From: Yamagishiella unicocca
Taxonomy: Eukaryota; Chlorophyta; Chlorophyceae; Chlamydomonadales; Volvocaceae
DNA: 64,000 nucleotides
Assembly (NCBI GenBank): GCA_003116995.1
Contig: BDSL01000023.1
Location: forward strand, 1-64,000
Direction of reading: 5' to 3'
In this document: positions 25,884 to 38,200 of the stretch, piece by piece
How the letters are laid out: the number at the start of each line of letters is the position of its first letter
Numbering within the stretch: position 1 is the first letter of the stretch
The notes under the pieces: model-generated
What the model saw: the letters and a program-made list of their open reading frames with translations, nothing else
Database searches by the model: none
Told to the model about the DNA's origin: nothing
Position numbers and translations under genes: made by a program

Positions 25884-25962
25884 AGACCGCTGGGCAATAG
25901 GTGTGGCAAGGGGTAGCCTGACGGACCGCTGGGCAGTAAGGTGGTGCCAAGGGTAGCCCCGG
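25884..25962. repeat. approximately 40-bp imperfect tandem duplication
   Basis: Two adjacent imperfect copies share GACCGCTGGGCA, then AAGG, then GGTAGCC. They lie about 100 bp from the 36-bp duplication, suggesting a locally duplication-prone intergenic stretch. Confidence 0.6.
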
Positions 25963-27251
25963 TCGTCGGGTTAATTGAGGCCGTCAGCAGGTCACGGCTA
26001 GTCTGGTGCAGTCGTCGTAGCAGAGCAAGGCAGACGGAGCGCGCCGCTGAGGCTGAGGATAGCAGCAACCCGATTCCACAGGTATAGGTGGTTGCTTGGT
26101 GCCTAGATAGACACCTAGGAGATTACGAGGGTACCACTGGAATGCACTGGACCAGTATGGTGCCTGTAGAAGAGGCGTAGCTGGGGTAGTTCGCTCTCGC
26201 TGCCTCTCGCCGATGGTCCCTGAAGCCCTGTGGCGTGATAACCTCCAGCACTTGTTTGGCGCCCAGGCATTTCCCTTCCAACACCACATTTCTGCCAACT
26301 AGCACAGCAATGGTGATGCAGCACGGTACTAGGACGGTATACCGGTACTACGGTGCCGGTATTAAAATATCGACAGTATACGATCTTCCATGCCTTCTAG
26401 GCGGCCATCTCAAATTTATAATTCTCTCTGAGAACATTGAGGAACTCAATATAAGACAGCACAACCAGAGCGGAGTACAACCCTTGGAAATGAATCATGT
26501 GCTCTCGTCCACCGCACGCATAGCACGTCACAATGTGCATCGCATGCCCAGGGTAGAAAGGAGGCTTCGCGTGAAGTTACTATAGTTCATGAAGGCTTGG
26601 ACACTAGGGAAAGCAGCTCGAGCTCAGGCCATAGCCCAGTTTCCCTTCCTGCCACTCGCCAGTTGCCACTGTACTAGCTTTACTTTATCTCATCCGGTTA
26701 TACAGCTGCCAATAACAATCATGGCGTCCACGGTCTCCTTAAGTAAATTGGCGAGGAGCTAACCAATTCAGGTAACTTTGGCTAATGAAAGCGCATAGGC
26801 GGTGGCATGCTGGCTTGCACAAAATCAGCGCTCGCGCCTTAAGACAGTTATGAACATAGCTGCCATTGTGTCGCTGCGCACCCAGGTAGTTCTTAGCATA
26901 GCTGCCGTCTGTCGCTGAGGCTATTATATACTAGTTGGCGCCTTTGCTTGCGGTTTGGGCGCGAAGCTTCCGCTATGGAAAGCATCACACCATTGCGTTA
27001 ACAAATACGAGTACTTCTTCTTATTTCTTGGTAGGAACGCCAATTTGTACCGTGTACGCGATGGCAAGGGGGGTTGCGGCTTACCTTCTTGGCCCCCCAT
27101 CGTAACCTGCTGCCGCTGGTTGCACGCGCCACGTGCCAACCAATGCTGATTCACGTGCCCGCGTTCATAAACACCTTCCAGGCGCGTTGCCCAACGCCAA
27201 GCTCCTTGCCGCCACCGGGCGAGCGGCACACAACCGCTCAACCGTTGGCGC

Positions 27252-29231
27252 ATGACGGGCCCCGATGCCCCATGCAATCACGTGAGGCCTCTGGGTGCGG
27301 ATCTGAACACAGCACCGCCTCTGCCTCTACATGCCACCGCAGCCGCCACCGCTGCAGGGCAGGCATGGCCGGGCGCGGCGGTGGGAGCCTTGGCGATGCC
27401 GCCGCCGGGGCTGCAAGTGGGTGTTGGCAATATAGCTGGGGTCGCAGCACTTCATCTCGTCAGCTGGCGTCATGCGTGATGGGTCCAACCCCAGGTTACT
27501 GTCGTACAGCCTGGGAGCTGCCTCTCCCTGGCCTGCCTGACCTTGACTTCCTGCCCCTTACGACCCTTCCCGCCAATACACTGCACCACCCAGTTATCTT
27601 TCGCCCTCTGACTGGCCCCATCCCGGCCCCGCACCCACCTCCTGGCAGTGCCACCCAGCTGCAGCTGTCGAGCTGGAGGCCGGCGGCTGCTGCGATGCGT
27701 ACCTGGCCACCCAGGTGCTGGACCCCTGGGCCGCAGCAGTCAGCCAGCAGCCGCAGCCGCTGCCCAGTGCGCAATTGCTGCACCAACACCAACACCCGGA
27801 GCAACAGCAGCAGCATGGCATCATCCCAGCTGTTGCGGCTGCGGCTGCTGCTGCTGCTGCTGCTGCCACTGCCGCTGCTGCTGCAGCCGGCTTGTGTCTG
27901 CCTGCCGTCGGCCTGTGGTCAGCAGGGGCGTCAGGAGCAGCAGCACCCCTAACCCTGGCACCAGCAGCGGTGGCCGGGGAGGGAGAGGGCGTCCTCCCCG
28001 TCCGACGAGGGACCGCACCTCCGGACCACGACCACCACGAGGAGGGCCGTCAGTGGTACGGCGGCGGCAGCGCCTCGCCGGCTGACCGCGATGCCTCTGC
28101 GGCAGTGGACGGCGAGGAGCGCGAGGGGGTGTCGCTCCAGCTCATGGGCGAGGCACCGGTGAAGCTGGGGCACGGACCCGCCCTGGCGCCGCCCTCTGCT
28201 GAGGAGCCGCCGGCGGTCAGGAGCCCTAGCGGTGGCGGCGGGTGTACGGCGCGAGCAGATCCGGCATACGTCTTGCCGGCTGCCCTGCCTCCGGCTCCGG
28301 TGCGTCTGCCAGCACTGCGTGGGGCCGAGCCGGGGGCTCCTGGCGCCGCTGGGACTCAGCCAACGGGGGCTCGGGCGGCAGTGCTCAGCGCGCCCCTGCC
28401 TGCTGCTGCTGCTGGTGGTGTTGCGGGGGCGGGGGCGGCGGCTCCTACCATTGGCCCCTCCTTCGACGCCGCCCCCACGCTCGCTGCCAACGCCGTCGCG
28501 CGAGTTGGTGCCGCTGCTGGTGCCGCTGTGTGCGGCGGCGGCAGCGGCAGTGCAGGCGGCGGCGGCAGTGCAGGCGGCAGCGGCGATGGCTCGTTGCCCC
28601 TCACACTGATGCCGCCCACTGTGGCGTTAAGTGGGGGCCAGGGCGCGAGCCCGGGTGTGGCAGCGGCCGTTGGTGCAGCTGATGCCGGCAGCCGTGAGCA
28701 GCGGGCCGGGGCTGCACTAGTTAACGACCACCACCACCACCACCACCACGACCTGCCGGGCGAGCTGCAGCAGCAGCAGGATGCGGTAGCAGACGAGGGG
28801 CAAGAGCGCACCGGGGCCAGTGCGGCCGCCAGTCATCTGCCGCCGCCCCCGGCGCCCGCCTTGGCTGCTCCTGCGGCTGCAGCTTGCGAAGTTGTGGGCG
28901 CTGACAGCAGGGGCTTACAGAGTGCGTCTGCGTCTGAGGCTGGGGCTGCGGCTACGGCTGCGGCTGGGGCTGCGGCTACGGCTGCAGCTGGGGCTGCTGG
29001 TGACATTGATGTGCATATGGAAGACATGGAGGAGGTGGGGCAGGAGCTGGCGGATGTGGACATGGTGTACCCAGATCAGCAGCAGCAGCAGCAGGAGGAG
29101 GAGGAGGAGGGGGAGCCGGAGGGTCGTCATGCGGCTGCCTTCGCCTGCGGTGCTGCCGCTGCCGCCAGCCCTGCTCTACCCCCAGGTGACGGCCTCGCCC
29201 TCAGCCCCGGCACAGGAGGTCGCACATTTAC

Positions 29232-29267
<36 letters not shown>

Positions 29268-32200
29268 TGCAGCAGCAGCAGTCGTAGCCGGAGCGGACGT
29301 GGATCGCATGGCGCCATCGCTCCCGGCAGCAGCAGCAGCAGTAGCTGGGCGGGCCGCAGTAGCTCAGGAGGAGCGGCCGCAAGATGAGGCGCACCACCAC
29401 CACCACCGCCACCACCTGCCGCAGCCAGACGCAGATCCCCACGAGGCAGGCGTGCGGCCCCTCGTGGATGGCGGCGATGACGGCGAGGGGCTGCCCTCCC
29501 TGGCGCTGGCGCTGTCGCTGCCGCAGTCGCAGGGGCGAACCCAGGGGCTGCCCGAGACCATGACCCTAGACCCGCTCGGCTCGCTCGTCTGCCCCAGCCT
29601 GCAGCTGGCGCTGGATCCGGATCCAGAGGACTACACCCAGCCCGCCGGCCACCGAGCTCCCTTGACTGCCGGCGCGGCGGGTGCCACGTGGCCCCCGCTG
29701 TCGTACATGGGGGAGCGGCTGCCCAAGCCGGGGTCGGAGCCGGGGGCGGTGTTGGGGCCCGGTGCGGCGATGATGCTCCAGGGGTGGGGCCCCGGTGCGG
29801 GGGAGCTTGAGCAGCAGGAGGGCCAGCAGCAGCAAGAGCAGCAGCCCCTGGAGCTGGATCTAGAGCCGCCGGCTGCGGTGCGGGACCTCCCTGGGTGCGC
29901 CACAGCCGGGGTGGCGCACGAGGACGGGGCGGGGCAGGGCGGGCAGGAGGTCGGGTTGCAAACGCACGTGGGGGGGCTCGGTGGGGCGGGGGCAGCCCGC
30001 ATGGGGGCGGTGGCGCTGGACAGCAGCAGGGGCAGCGGCGGGGGCTGCGAGGGCGGGCGGTCGGGCGGGAGCCACAACGGTACCTCCAGGGATGGCGCCC
30101 GGGGCGGCGAGTCCTCTCTGGGGGAGACCTCCGCCGTGGGGGCCCAGCCGGAGGTGGGTGCGGCCGCAGTCGCAGCCACCACCCCCGTTGCCGCCCTCCC
30201 GGAAGGAGCGCAGCATCAGCAGGGGGGCCGGCAGCAGCAGCAGCAACAACAGGAGGAGGTGGGGGAGGCGGCGGGGGCTGGCCACCAGGGCGGTGAAGGC
30301 GCCACCGATCCCATGCAGCTGGACGACGACGACGGAGCAGCGCCGCTGCGGGCCCCGGGTGAGGCTGTGGAGGCAGCAGCAGCCGCCACCGCCGCCGCCG
30401 CCCCCGCCGCCACCGCCGCCGCCGCCGCCCCCGCCGCCACAGCCGCCGGAGCAGCCGCCCCCGCCGCCACCGCCGCCGCCACCCTCGCCGCCGCCGCCGC
30501 CGCACCGCATGGGTCCGCCTCACAAACCCCGGCGGCGACGACCCCTCTGGCCGCTGCTGACACCGCAGCAGCTACTAGGGCGCCAGCTGATAGAGCCAAG
30601 GAGGCAGGCTCCCCGGCTGCAGCCGGCCTCGCACACGTGGGTGCCTCTGCTGCAGCTCCTGCGGCAGCGGCCGCCGGGGGGGACGGGGGGACTCCGGCGA
30701 GTGACGCGGCGCGCAGCCTCACCCACACCGCCACCCACAGCCTCAGCCACGGAGGCGGAGGGGGCGGAGGGGGCGGAGGAGGAGGAGGCGGACAAGGCGG
30801 AGGAGGCGGAGGCGGCAGTAGCAGCCCGGCGACCGTGACCCTGACCTGCACTGCCGGCACCTGCACCGGGGTCGGTACGGCGGACTGCGAGAGCGACACC
30901 AGCAGCCTCATGCCGGGGGGAGGAGGAGGGGCCGCAGGAGGGGGTGGTGGTGGTGGCGGCCTGGCGGAGGCCAATGAGGAGCTGTCGCGACTGCACCGGG
31001 GTGAGTGATTGGGGTGCGGGTGGGGTCGCGTCAGCTAGGGGGGCGAGGCGGTAAGCAACGATCTGGGTTGAGGTCGGATTTGGGCGGTTGGGATTTGGCG
31101 GGGCTTGGCGGGGCTTGGCGGGGCTTAACGGGTTCTGGGTTTGGGGGCTACCGAGGTGGACCACTGCACTCCATCTCGTGGGACGCGGACGACTGACGGG
31201 GGTGTTGCCTCACCGGACCTCACCGCAGGCAGCAACCCCCCTACACACGACCAGCGCCCCCCACCCTAAAACCCTATCCCCCGGTGTCGCTGTGTCGCTG
31301 TACGCGTCTCCCCGCTGCTCCCCCCCGCCGCCGCCAGGTCTGCTGTCGGGTGACGCCGAGCGCGGCCTGGCTAGTGTGGTGGTGACGGAGGAGCTCAAGA
31401 CCGCCATGGTGGCGGCGGGGGTGCGGACCCGCGGAGTGCACACGGACCGGGAGCACCAGCGGGTGGGCAGGGAGGGGGGGCGGAGGGTTGCAAGGAAACC
31501 CGTGTACGAGAGAAAAACCGTTTAGGATAGAAGTTTCGGGAGGGGGAAAGGGGAGGGGGTTAGAGGGTAGAGGTTACGCAAATCCGTGGCCCGTGAATGT
31601 GTTTTAAATATGAATGTGTGTGTGTGTTTTTGAGGGTGGTGGTGGCTTGAGCTGGAGTCGGAAGCACCACCACCGCCGCTCGGACCCCCCCCCCGCGCAC
31701 ATGCCGGCCCTCACAGCCCCTCCTGCCTTGCCCTGGCCGCAGCGGCTCAACCTGTGGGAGGCGCTGCTGATGCGCTCGCACCAGCAGCACGGCACGTGGG
31801 ACCTGTCCTTCGGCGCAGCAGAGGGAGCAGCGGCGGTGGGCGGGGCATTGGCTGGCGGTGATGGAGGCGGCGGCGAGGGGGGCGGTGACGACGGGGAGCT
31901 GTCGGACTTCGCCCCCGAGGAGGAGTGGATGCGGGTAGGTGGGTGGGTGGCTGAAGGAGGGGTAAAGGAGGGGTGAAGGAGGGGTGGAGGAGGGGTGAAG
32001 GAGGGGTGGAGGAGGGGTGGAGGAGGGGTGAAGGAGGGGTGAAGGAGGGGTGAAGGAGGGGTGAAGGAGGGGTGAAGGAGGGGTGAAGGAGGGGTGAAGG
32101 AGGGGTAACAGAGGGGTGAAGGAGGGGTGAAGGAGGGGTGAAGGAGGGGTGAAGGAGGGGTGAAGGAGGGGTGAAGGAGGGGTGAAGGAGGGGTGAAGGA

Positions 32201-35200
32201 GGGGTGAAGGAGGGGTAAAAGAGGGGTGCCGGAGGCGAGTGTGCGCAGGCCGGGGGGAGCGAATGTTGGCCGGGTACGGGTGGGTCTATCGCGCTGTGCG
32301 AGCTGTTGGGCCCAACACCTCCCCCGCCCGCTGCCGGCCCTGCCGCTCCCCCCTCACGAACCACGGGCTTCCTCTTCACTCCTCAACGTGCTCGCAGGTG
32401 GAAATGTTCGTCCACCCGCCCCCACCCGGCAGCACCGGCAGGCCCACTGCTGCTGCTGCCGCTGCGGCGAGGCAGGCGGCCGCAGCTACTGCCGCCGCTG
32501 CCAGCTCCCCGACTCATTCCCTTGCTGCAGCTGCTGCAGCGGCAGGGGCGGCCGCCGCTGCACGCATGGAGGCGGGGGACCCCGCCACGCCCCTCCGGCC
32601 GCCGCTGCTGCCGCCGCCGCTGCTGCCAGGTGGGTCCGGCGGCGCAAGCGGCGTGGAGCCGGGTGGTGGTGGTGCCGGCGGGGCAGCTGCCCCAGCCGCT
32701 GAGCCGCACTCGGGCGGCTGCGGCAGCGGCAGCGGCGGGCGCCGGGCTGACAGTGACGAGACCCAGCCGCCCAGCATTGGCTGCGTCGGCACCTCGCCGC
32801 CCTCCGCCGGGGATACACCGGGGCGGGGGCTGGCAGGGGAGCAGCGGCGGGGACTGGCGGCGGCGCCGGTATGCGGGGGGCTGGTGACGGCAGCTGACGG
32901 GGCCGACCACCCGTCCGCCGCCGCCACTGCCACCGCGCTGACTCCTCCTCCGCTTCCACGGAGCCTATTCCTAGCGCCGCCACCGCCCCAGCCCCAGCAT
33001 CTGAACGCAGTGCCGCCGCTTGCTTCGGGGCAGCCGCCGCTGCCTGGCGGCTACCACCCCCACCCCCACCCCCACCGCCAGCAGCAGCTGGCACCGGGGC
33101 CTGGCGCCCCCTCCACCACCCCCGCCCGGGCAGTACCTGACCTGCCGCCAACGCTCCTAGCATCCCCAGCAGCCACGGCGGCGGCGGCGTCAGCCACCAA
33201 GCCCAGAGGCGGCCCACGCAGTGCCCTGGCGCCGCAGCCGCACCCGGCCCCAACCCCGGCGAGCGCTGCTGCTGCCGCTGCTGCTGCCACTGCTGCAGCT
33301 GCTGGCGGTGCTGCCGCGCACCCCCGGCTGCTGCGGCTTGACGGGTCGGAGGAGGGCAGCACATGCAGCGTGCGACCGCTGGCCGGGAGGCCGCTGCTGC
33401 TGCAGGGCTCGCGACTGGCGGCGGCGACCGCGGTGGGTCGTGGGTGGTGCGGGTGGGGGGCTGGCAACCTGGGATGGGCTGGCCAGCACCCCCTTCCACA
33501 GAAGTCAGCACCTCCTCCCAGAGCTGCGTGGATGCGTCGGTGACTCCTAAAACCCTAAGCTGCTGTTGGCCCCATCCCCCGCCCGCTGCGATGAGCTCAC
33601 CTGCCCCCTTCCCTCCTCCTCTCCTCCCCCCGTCCTCGCCTACAGGCTGCGGAACAGGACGCCCTCCTTCCCGGTGGCGGCGGTGGCGGCGGCAGCCAGC
33701 TGGAGCTGGAGCTGCAGCTGCAGCTGGAGCCGATCATCGCAGCAGCCACCGCGGTACTGCCGGTGCCGCGGCCGCAGCCCCCAGGCCGCCATGCCTGCCC
33801 TGGCGGCGGCGGCGGCGGCGGCGCGGGCGTCCCCGACTTCGTTGTGTTGCCGGACAGTGAGGGCCCTGAGGTGCTGGACGCAGCTCGCGCCCGGGGAGGA
33901 GCGGCAGGGGATTCGTCGGAGGGCGCTGTCGCCATGGCTGTGGATGGGGAGGGGGAGGGGGTGGACGAGGATATGAGCCTGGCCATGGCCTTCGCCTCCC
34001 CCGAGGAGTACTGTCCGGACACGTGTGTGCCCGCCACCCTCATGTCGCCGGCGGCCGAGGGAGACGAGGCAGCTGCGCAGCAGCTGCACCAGCAAGTGAC
34101 GGCGACGACGACGGCGGCTCCGCCTCCGCCTCCGCCTCCGCCCCCGCCGCTGCCGCTGTCGCTGCTGCCGTCCTCGCTGCCGTCCTCGCTGGTGCAGTCC
34201 TCGCTGCTGCCGTCCTCGCTGGTGCCGTCCTCGCTTGTGTCCTCGCTGGTGTCCTCGCAGCACACGGCCGGTGGCGCAGTGGTGGGCTCGCTGGCCTGGT
34301 ACGCGGCTGCGGCCGCCGCTGCCCCCCCGCCGCCGCCCCACACCCAGACGCAGACGCAGACGGACCCGGAGACGCTCCCTCGCGCCGCGCCCGTGTTCAG
34401 CTTCAGCAACGCCCTCGTAACCCACCATGACCATCATCAGCACCCGCTGCGCCAACAGCACCCTACGAAGTCAATACTGCCCGTCGCCACCGCCGCCGCT
34501 GCCATGAAGCCACCGCCGCTGCCGCCGCCGCCACCACATGCCGCCGCCGTCGCCGCCGGGTCTAGGGCGCCAGCAGAGCTCGGGCCAGCGGTTGGCCGCA
34601 AGGGGCACAAGCCACGAAGCGGGTCGGGACCGGCGGCTGCTCGCGGCGGCGGCGGCGGCGGCGGCGGACGGTCTGGTCCTGCCGGCCCCCCGGGTGTGGC
34701 TCCGCTGATCGGGAAGCTGAGCTCGCAGGAGCGGAAGGCGGAGAGGCTGGCGGCGGCGAGGCGGCAGCAGCTGCAGCTGGCGGCGCTGGACCGGGCGGCG
34801 GCGGCGGGGGCGGCGGGGGCGGCTGCGACCCCTCCTGGCCGCACTCAGCTGTTGACGCCACCCCGGGGGCCCGCTACTGCTGCTGCAGCCGCCGCGGGTG
34901 CTCCGGCTGCTGCTGCTGCTGCTACTGCAGCAAAACCACTCCACACGGCTTCAGGAGCTGCGGTTGCTGTTGCTCGCGGAGGCGGAGGCGGAGGTCGGCC
35001 TGCGCGCGGCGCCGCCGATGTCCATTCGCCGCCACCGCCAGCTGCTGCCGCCGCTGCGAGGGGGCCAGCACCCAGTCCGGAGCCCAGGACCAAGTCGCCT
35101 GGGGCTCAGCCGCCCTCCCGTGCCGCCGCCGCCGCCGCTGCCAACCCCAAGGCAGCGACAGCGGAGGCTACCGCCGCCAGTGGTACGACGCAGGCCTCCC

Positions 35201-38200
35201 GACCCGGAGCTCCGTCCCCCCGCCAGCCGGCTTCCCGGCATGGTGGCGCAGCTGGGGCTGCGGACCCGGATCCGGATCCGGATCCGTACGCCGGCGGCGA
35301 CCCGTACTTCCTGAGCTCCCTGCCCTCGCTGGGCGCTGACGGCGACGGCGACGCCGATGCCGACGCTGCCGCTGCGGCCGCAGGACTGCCCTCCCTTCAA
35401 AGCCTGTCACTGGCTCAGATGGCGGTGGGCAGCCTCATCGCCGACCACACCAACACGGCATGGCCGCAGCAGCAGCAGCCGGGTGCGGGTGGTGGAGGGG
35501 CGAGGAGGGATCGCGGCTTGACGCCCGATGACGAGTGGCTGCGCATCTGCCGGCTGGGCGAGGAGGGCGAGGGGGCGGCGGGGGCGCGAGGGGGCGGCGC
35601 CGCCGGGCCCTCCTCGCCCTCAGGCGCGTTCAGCTTCGGACTGCGGGCGCCGCCGGGCAGCGCCGGGTGTGCAGGTAGTGCAGGTGGTGGTGGTGCTGCT
35701 GGTGGGGGGCCGGAGGGGCGTGGCGGTGCTGCGGCTGGGGGGCCAGGGGGCCCGGGCTCGTCGCTGAAGCCGACCTCCCCGTCCCGCCCACGTAGCCCCC
35801 GCGTCACCCCGCAGCAGCAGCAGCAGCAGCAGCGGGTCAGCACAGGGCAGGTCCCCCCCACCGCCGCGGTCCCCCCTACCGCCGCGGTCCCCCCCACCGC
35901 CGCGGTCGCTGCTGGCGCCGTGACGCCCATCCTGCGGAAGCCCGGGGCCGGGGTGCAGGCGCTGACGCCGGCCACTGCAGCCACAGGCGGAGGGGTCGTC
36001 CACCGCCGCCGGGTGGTGTTCGAGCAGCCCAGCAGCCCCAGCGGCAGCGAGGGGAGAGCGGAGCAGCCGCGTCGTACGCCGTTGCAGCGGCAGGGTCCGG
36101 CTACCGGGCCCTCGCCTCTGAGGCCTGGGCCGGTATCTCTAGTTCCGGAGCAGCGGCAGCAGGGCCTTGCGGGGACGAGGGCTGTGGGGGGTGTCGGAGG
36201 GAGCTCGGCGGCAGGGGCGGCTGATGCCGGAGGGGGTCATACCGGCGTCGACTCAGCGGCGGCTAAGAAGTCTGCCAGACGGGAGACGGAGGCGGCCGGG
36301 GTGGCTGGGAGGGTCAGGCCGCAGCAGGAGGCGGGCGGGCAGGGGGGAGATGGCGGGGCGGCAGACGTGCCGGGAGACGGAGGCGGCCCCCTGGGTATCA
36401 GGTGGGGACGCAGGGTGAGCCGCAGGCAGTCGTTGCCGCCGCCGCCCCCTCTCGCAGCCGCACCAGCGGCAGGGAAGCGGGGGCGGCAGGAAGAGGGGCA
36501 GCAGGCGGGGCTGGGGGATGCCAGCGGCGGTGAGGCGGCGGGCGGCCGGTGTGCTGACGTGGCAGGGAAGCAGCGGGCAGGGGACGCCAGCGGTCGCGGC
36601 AGCAAGCGGCGGCGGCACAGCGCGCCTGCCGGTCCTGCCGGTCCTGCCGCCGCTGCCGCTGCTGCTGCTGCTGCCGCTGGAGGTGCGCGGCGGCGGGGCC
36701 GGCGGACGTCCCAGCGGCGTACGGCAGAAGTAGACGATGTGGGAGCGGATGACGGAGACAGCGGCAACGATGGAGGCAGCAGCAGTAGTAGCAGTAGCGC
36801 TGGCGACAGCTCCAATGCTGATAGTGAGGCTGATGGCGACGACGATGACGACGTAGTGGAGGTGCTCAGCAGTGACAGTCCGTGTCCGTCGGAGGGAGGT
36901 GCGGGCGGGCCGCAGCCGTATAAGCGGTTTCGGAGCATGTCCGAGCTGCAGTTGGGCTCCACCCCCCATACGGCGAAGCGATCGGCGGCCGGTCTGCAGC
37001 CGCCACCCCAGCAGCAGCAGTTGACCCCAGCGGAAACGAGGCTGGCCGGCGGTGCGGCCTCTGCTGCTACGGACGAGCAGCCGTTGCGGAGAAGCCGGTG
37101 GGTGGCCTGCGGGTTGGGGTGGGGTTGGGACGAAAAGGTGGGGTGGCAAGGAAAGCCGTGTACTAAGGAAAAGGTGGGGTTTCAAGGTGGGGTGGGTGAG
37201 GTGGAGGGCTTGGGCTGTCAGCAGCGGCGGTGGATGCAAAGAGGGGATGTGGAGTTTCGCGACGGAGTGGTGGACACGTCTAGGTGGTCGGAACTGCTGA
37301 GAGGCTGTTGCTGCCAACTTAGACTTGGAACTGCTGAGAGGCTGTTGCTGCCAACTTAGACGACGTAGACGACGCAGGAAAATGCTGCCCCTCTGCCCCT
37401 CTGCTCCCGCTACCTCTGTGCAGCCGGCTGGGTGCGGCCCCAGCAGCCACCACCACCCGGGGGGCTGGCAGCGCCGCCCGCAGCAGCGTGCCGCCTCACC
37501 CTGCCAGCCGCCACCGCACCCCGCAGCAGCAGCAGCAGCAGCGCCAATCAGACGCCGTTGACCCAGAGGAGGAGGAGGAGGAGGAGGGCGAGGAGGAGGA
37601 AGGGGACGAGGAGGAGGAGGACGACGACGTGCCGGTCGCCGCGCTGGTCGCCGGAGGTGGGCGGTGCAGCAGCGGGGCCAGGCGGCACGTGGTCCCAGGC
37701 GGCGGTCACGGTGCTGAGGGGACCACCAGCCCGGCCGCACCACCAGCCACCACCACCACGGGGGCCACCACCGCCGACCCGCCGCTGCGCCGGTCGCCTC
37801 GCAGCAAAGCCAAAGCCGCGGCGGCGGCAGCAGCAGCCGTGGCGGCGCGTAGTGCGGCGGTGGCGGCGAAACCCACCGGCCCCAACTCCGCAGTGCGCCG
37901 GCTGCAAACAACACCGCCGCCGCCGCCGCCGCCGGCAGCTCACGCCGCCGCCGCAGCAGCAGCAGCACAAGCGGCAGCCACGGCCGGCCATCGTACGGCG
38001 GCGGCTGCTCCACGGCGGCCGCCAACTGTGGCCTCCGCCGCCGCCGCCGCCGCCGCCGGTCTGCTGAGTCAGCCCAGCTCCAGCGACCCCGGCACCCCGG
38101 AGGGCTCACGGCTGCGGAAGCGCCCCAGCGGCCAGCCCCCCCTGGACCAGCTGCTGCAGCGCTCCAAGCGCCAGCGCTGCGGCGTCTTCGGCGGCGTCAG

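Larger units (their letters stand above)
24742..27251. other. 2.5-kb divergent intergenic region
   Basis: This stretch separates the minus-strand membrane-protein gene from the plus-strand giant gene, so both promoters should lie here. No open frame has supporting splice or protein features. It is visibly less GC-rich than the flanking genes and contains a perfect 20-bp palindrome and two pairs of short tandem duplications, listed separately. Confidence 0.5.

Noticed and set aside
36253..38109. Minus-strand 618-codon open frame
   Set aside because: It spans an intron and two exons of the plus-strand gene and is Arg/Pro/Leu low complexity; BRCT homology fixes the plus strand as coding.
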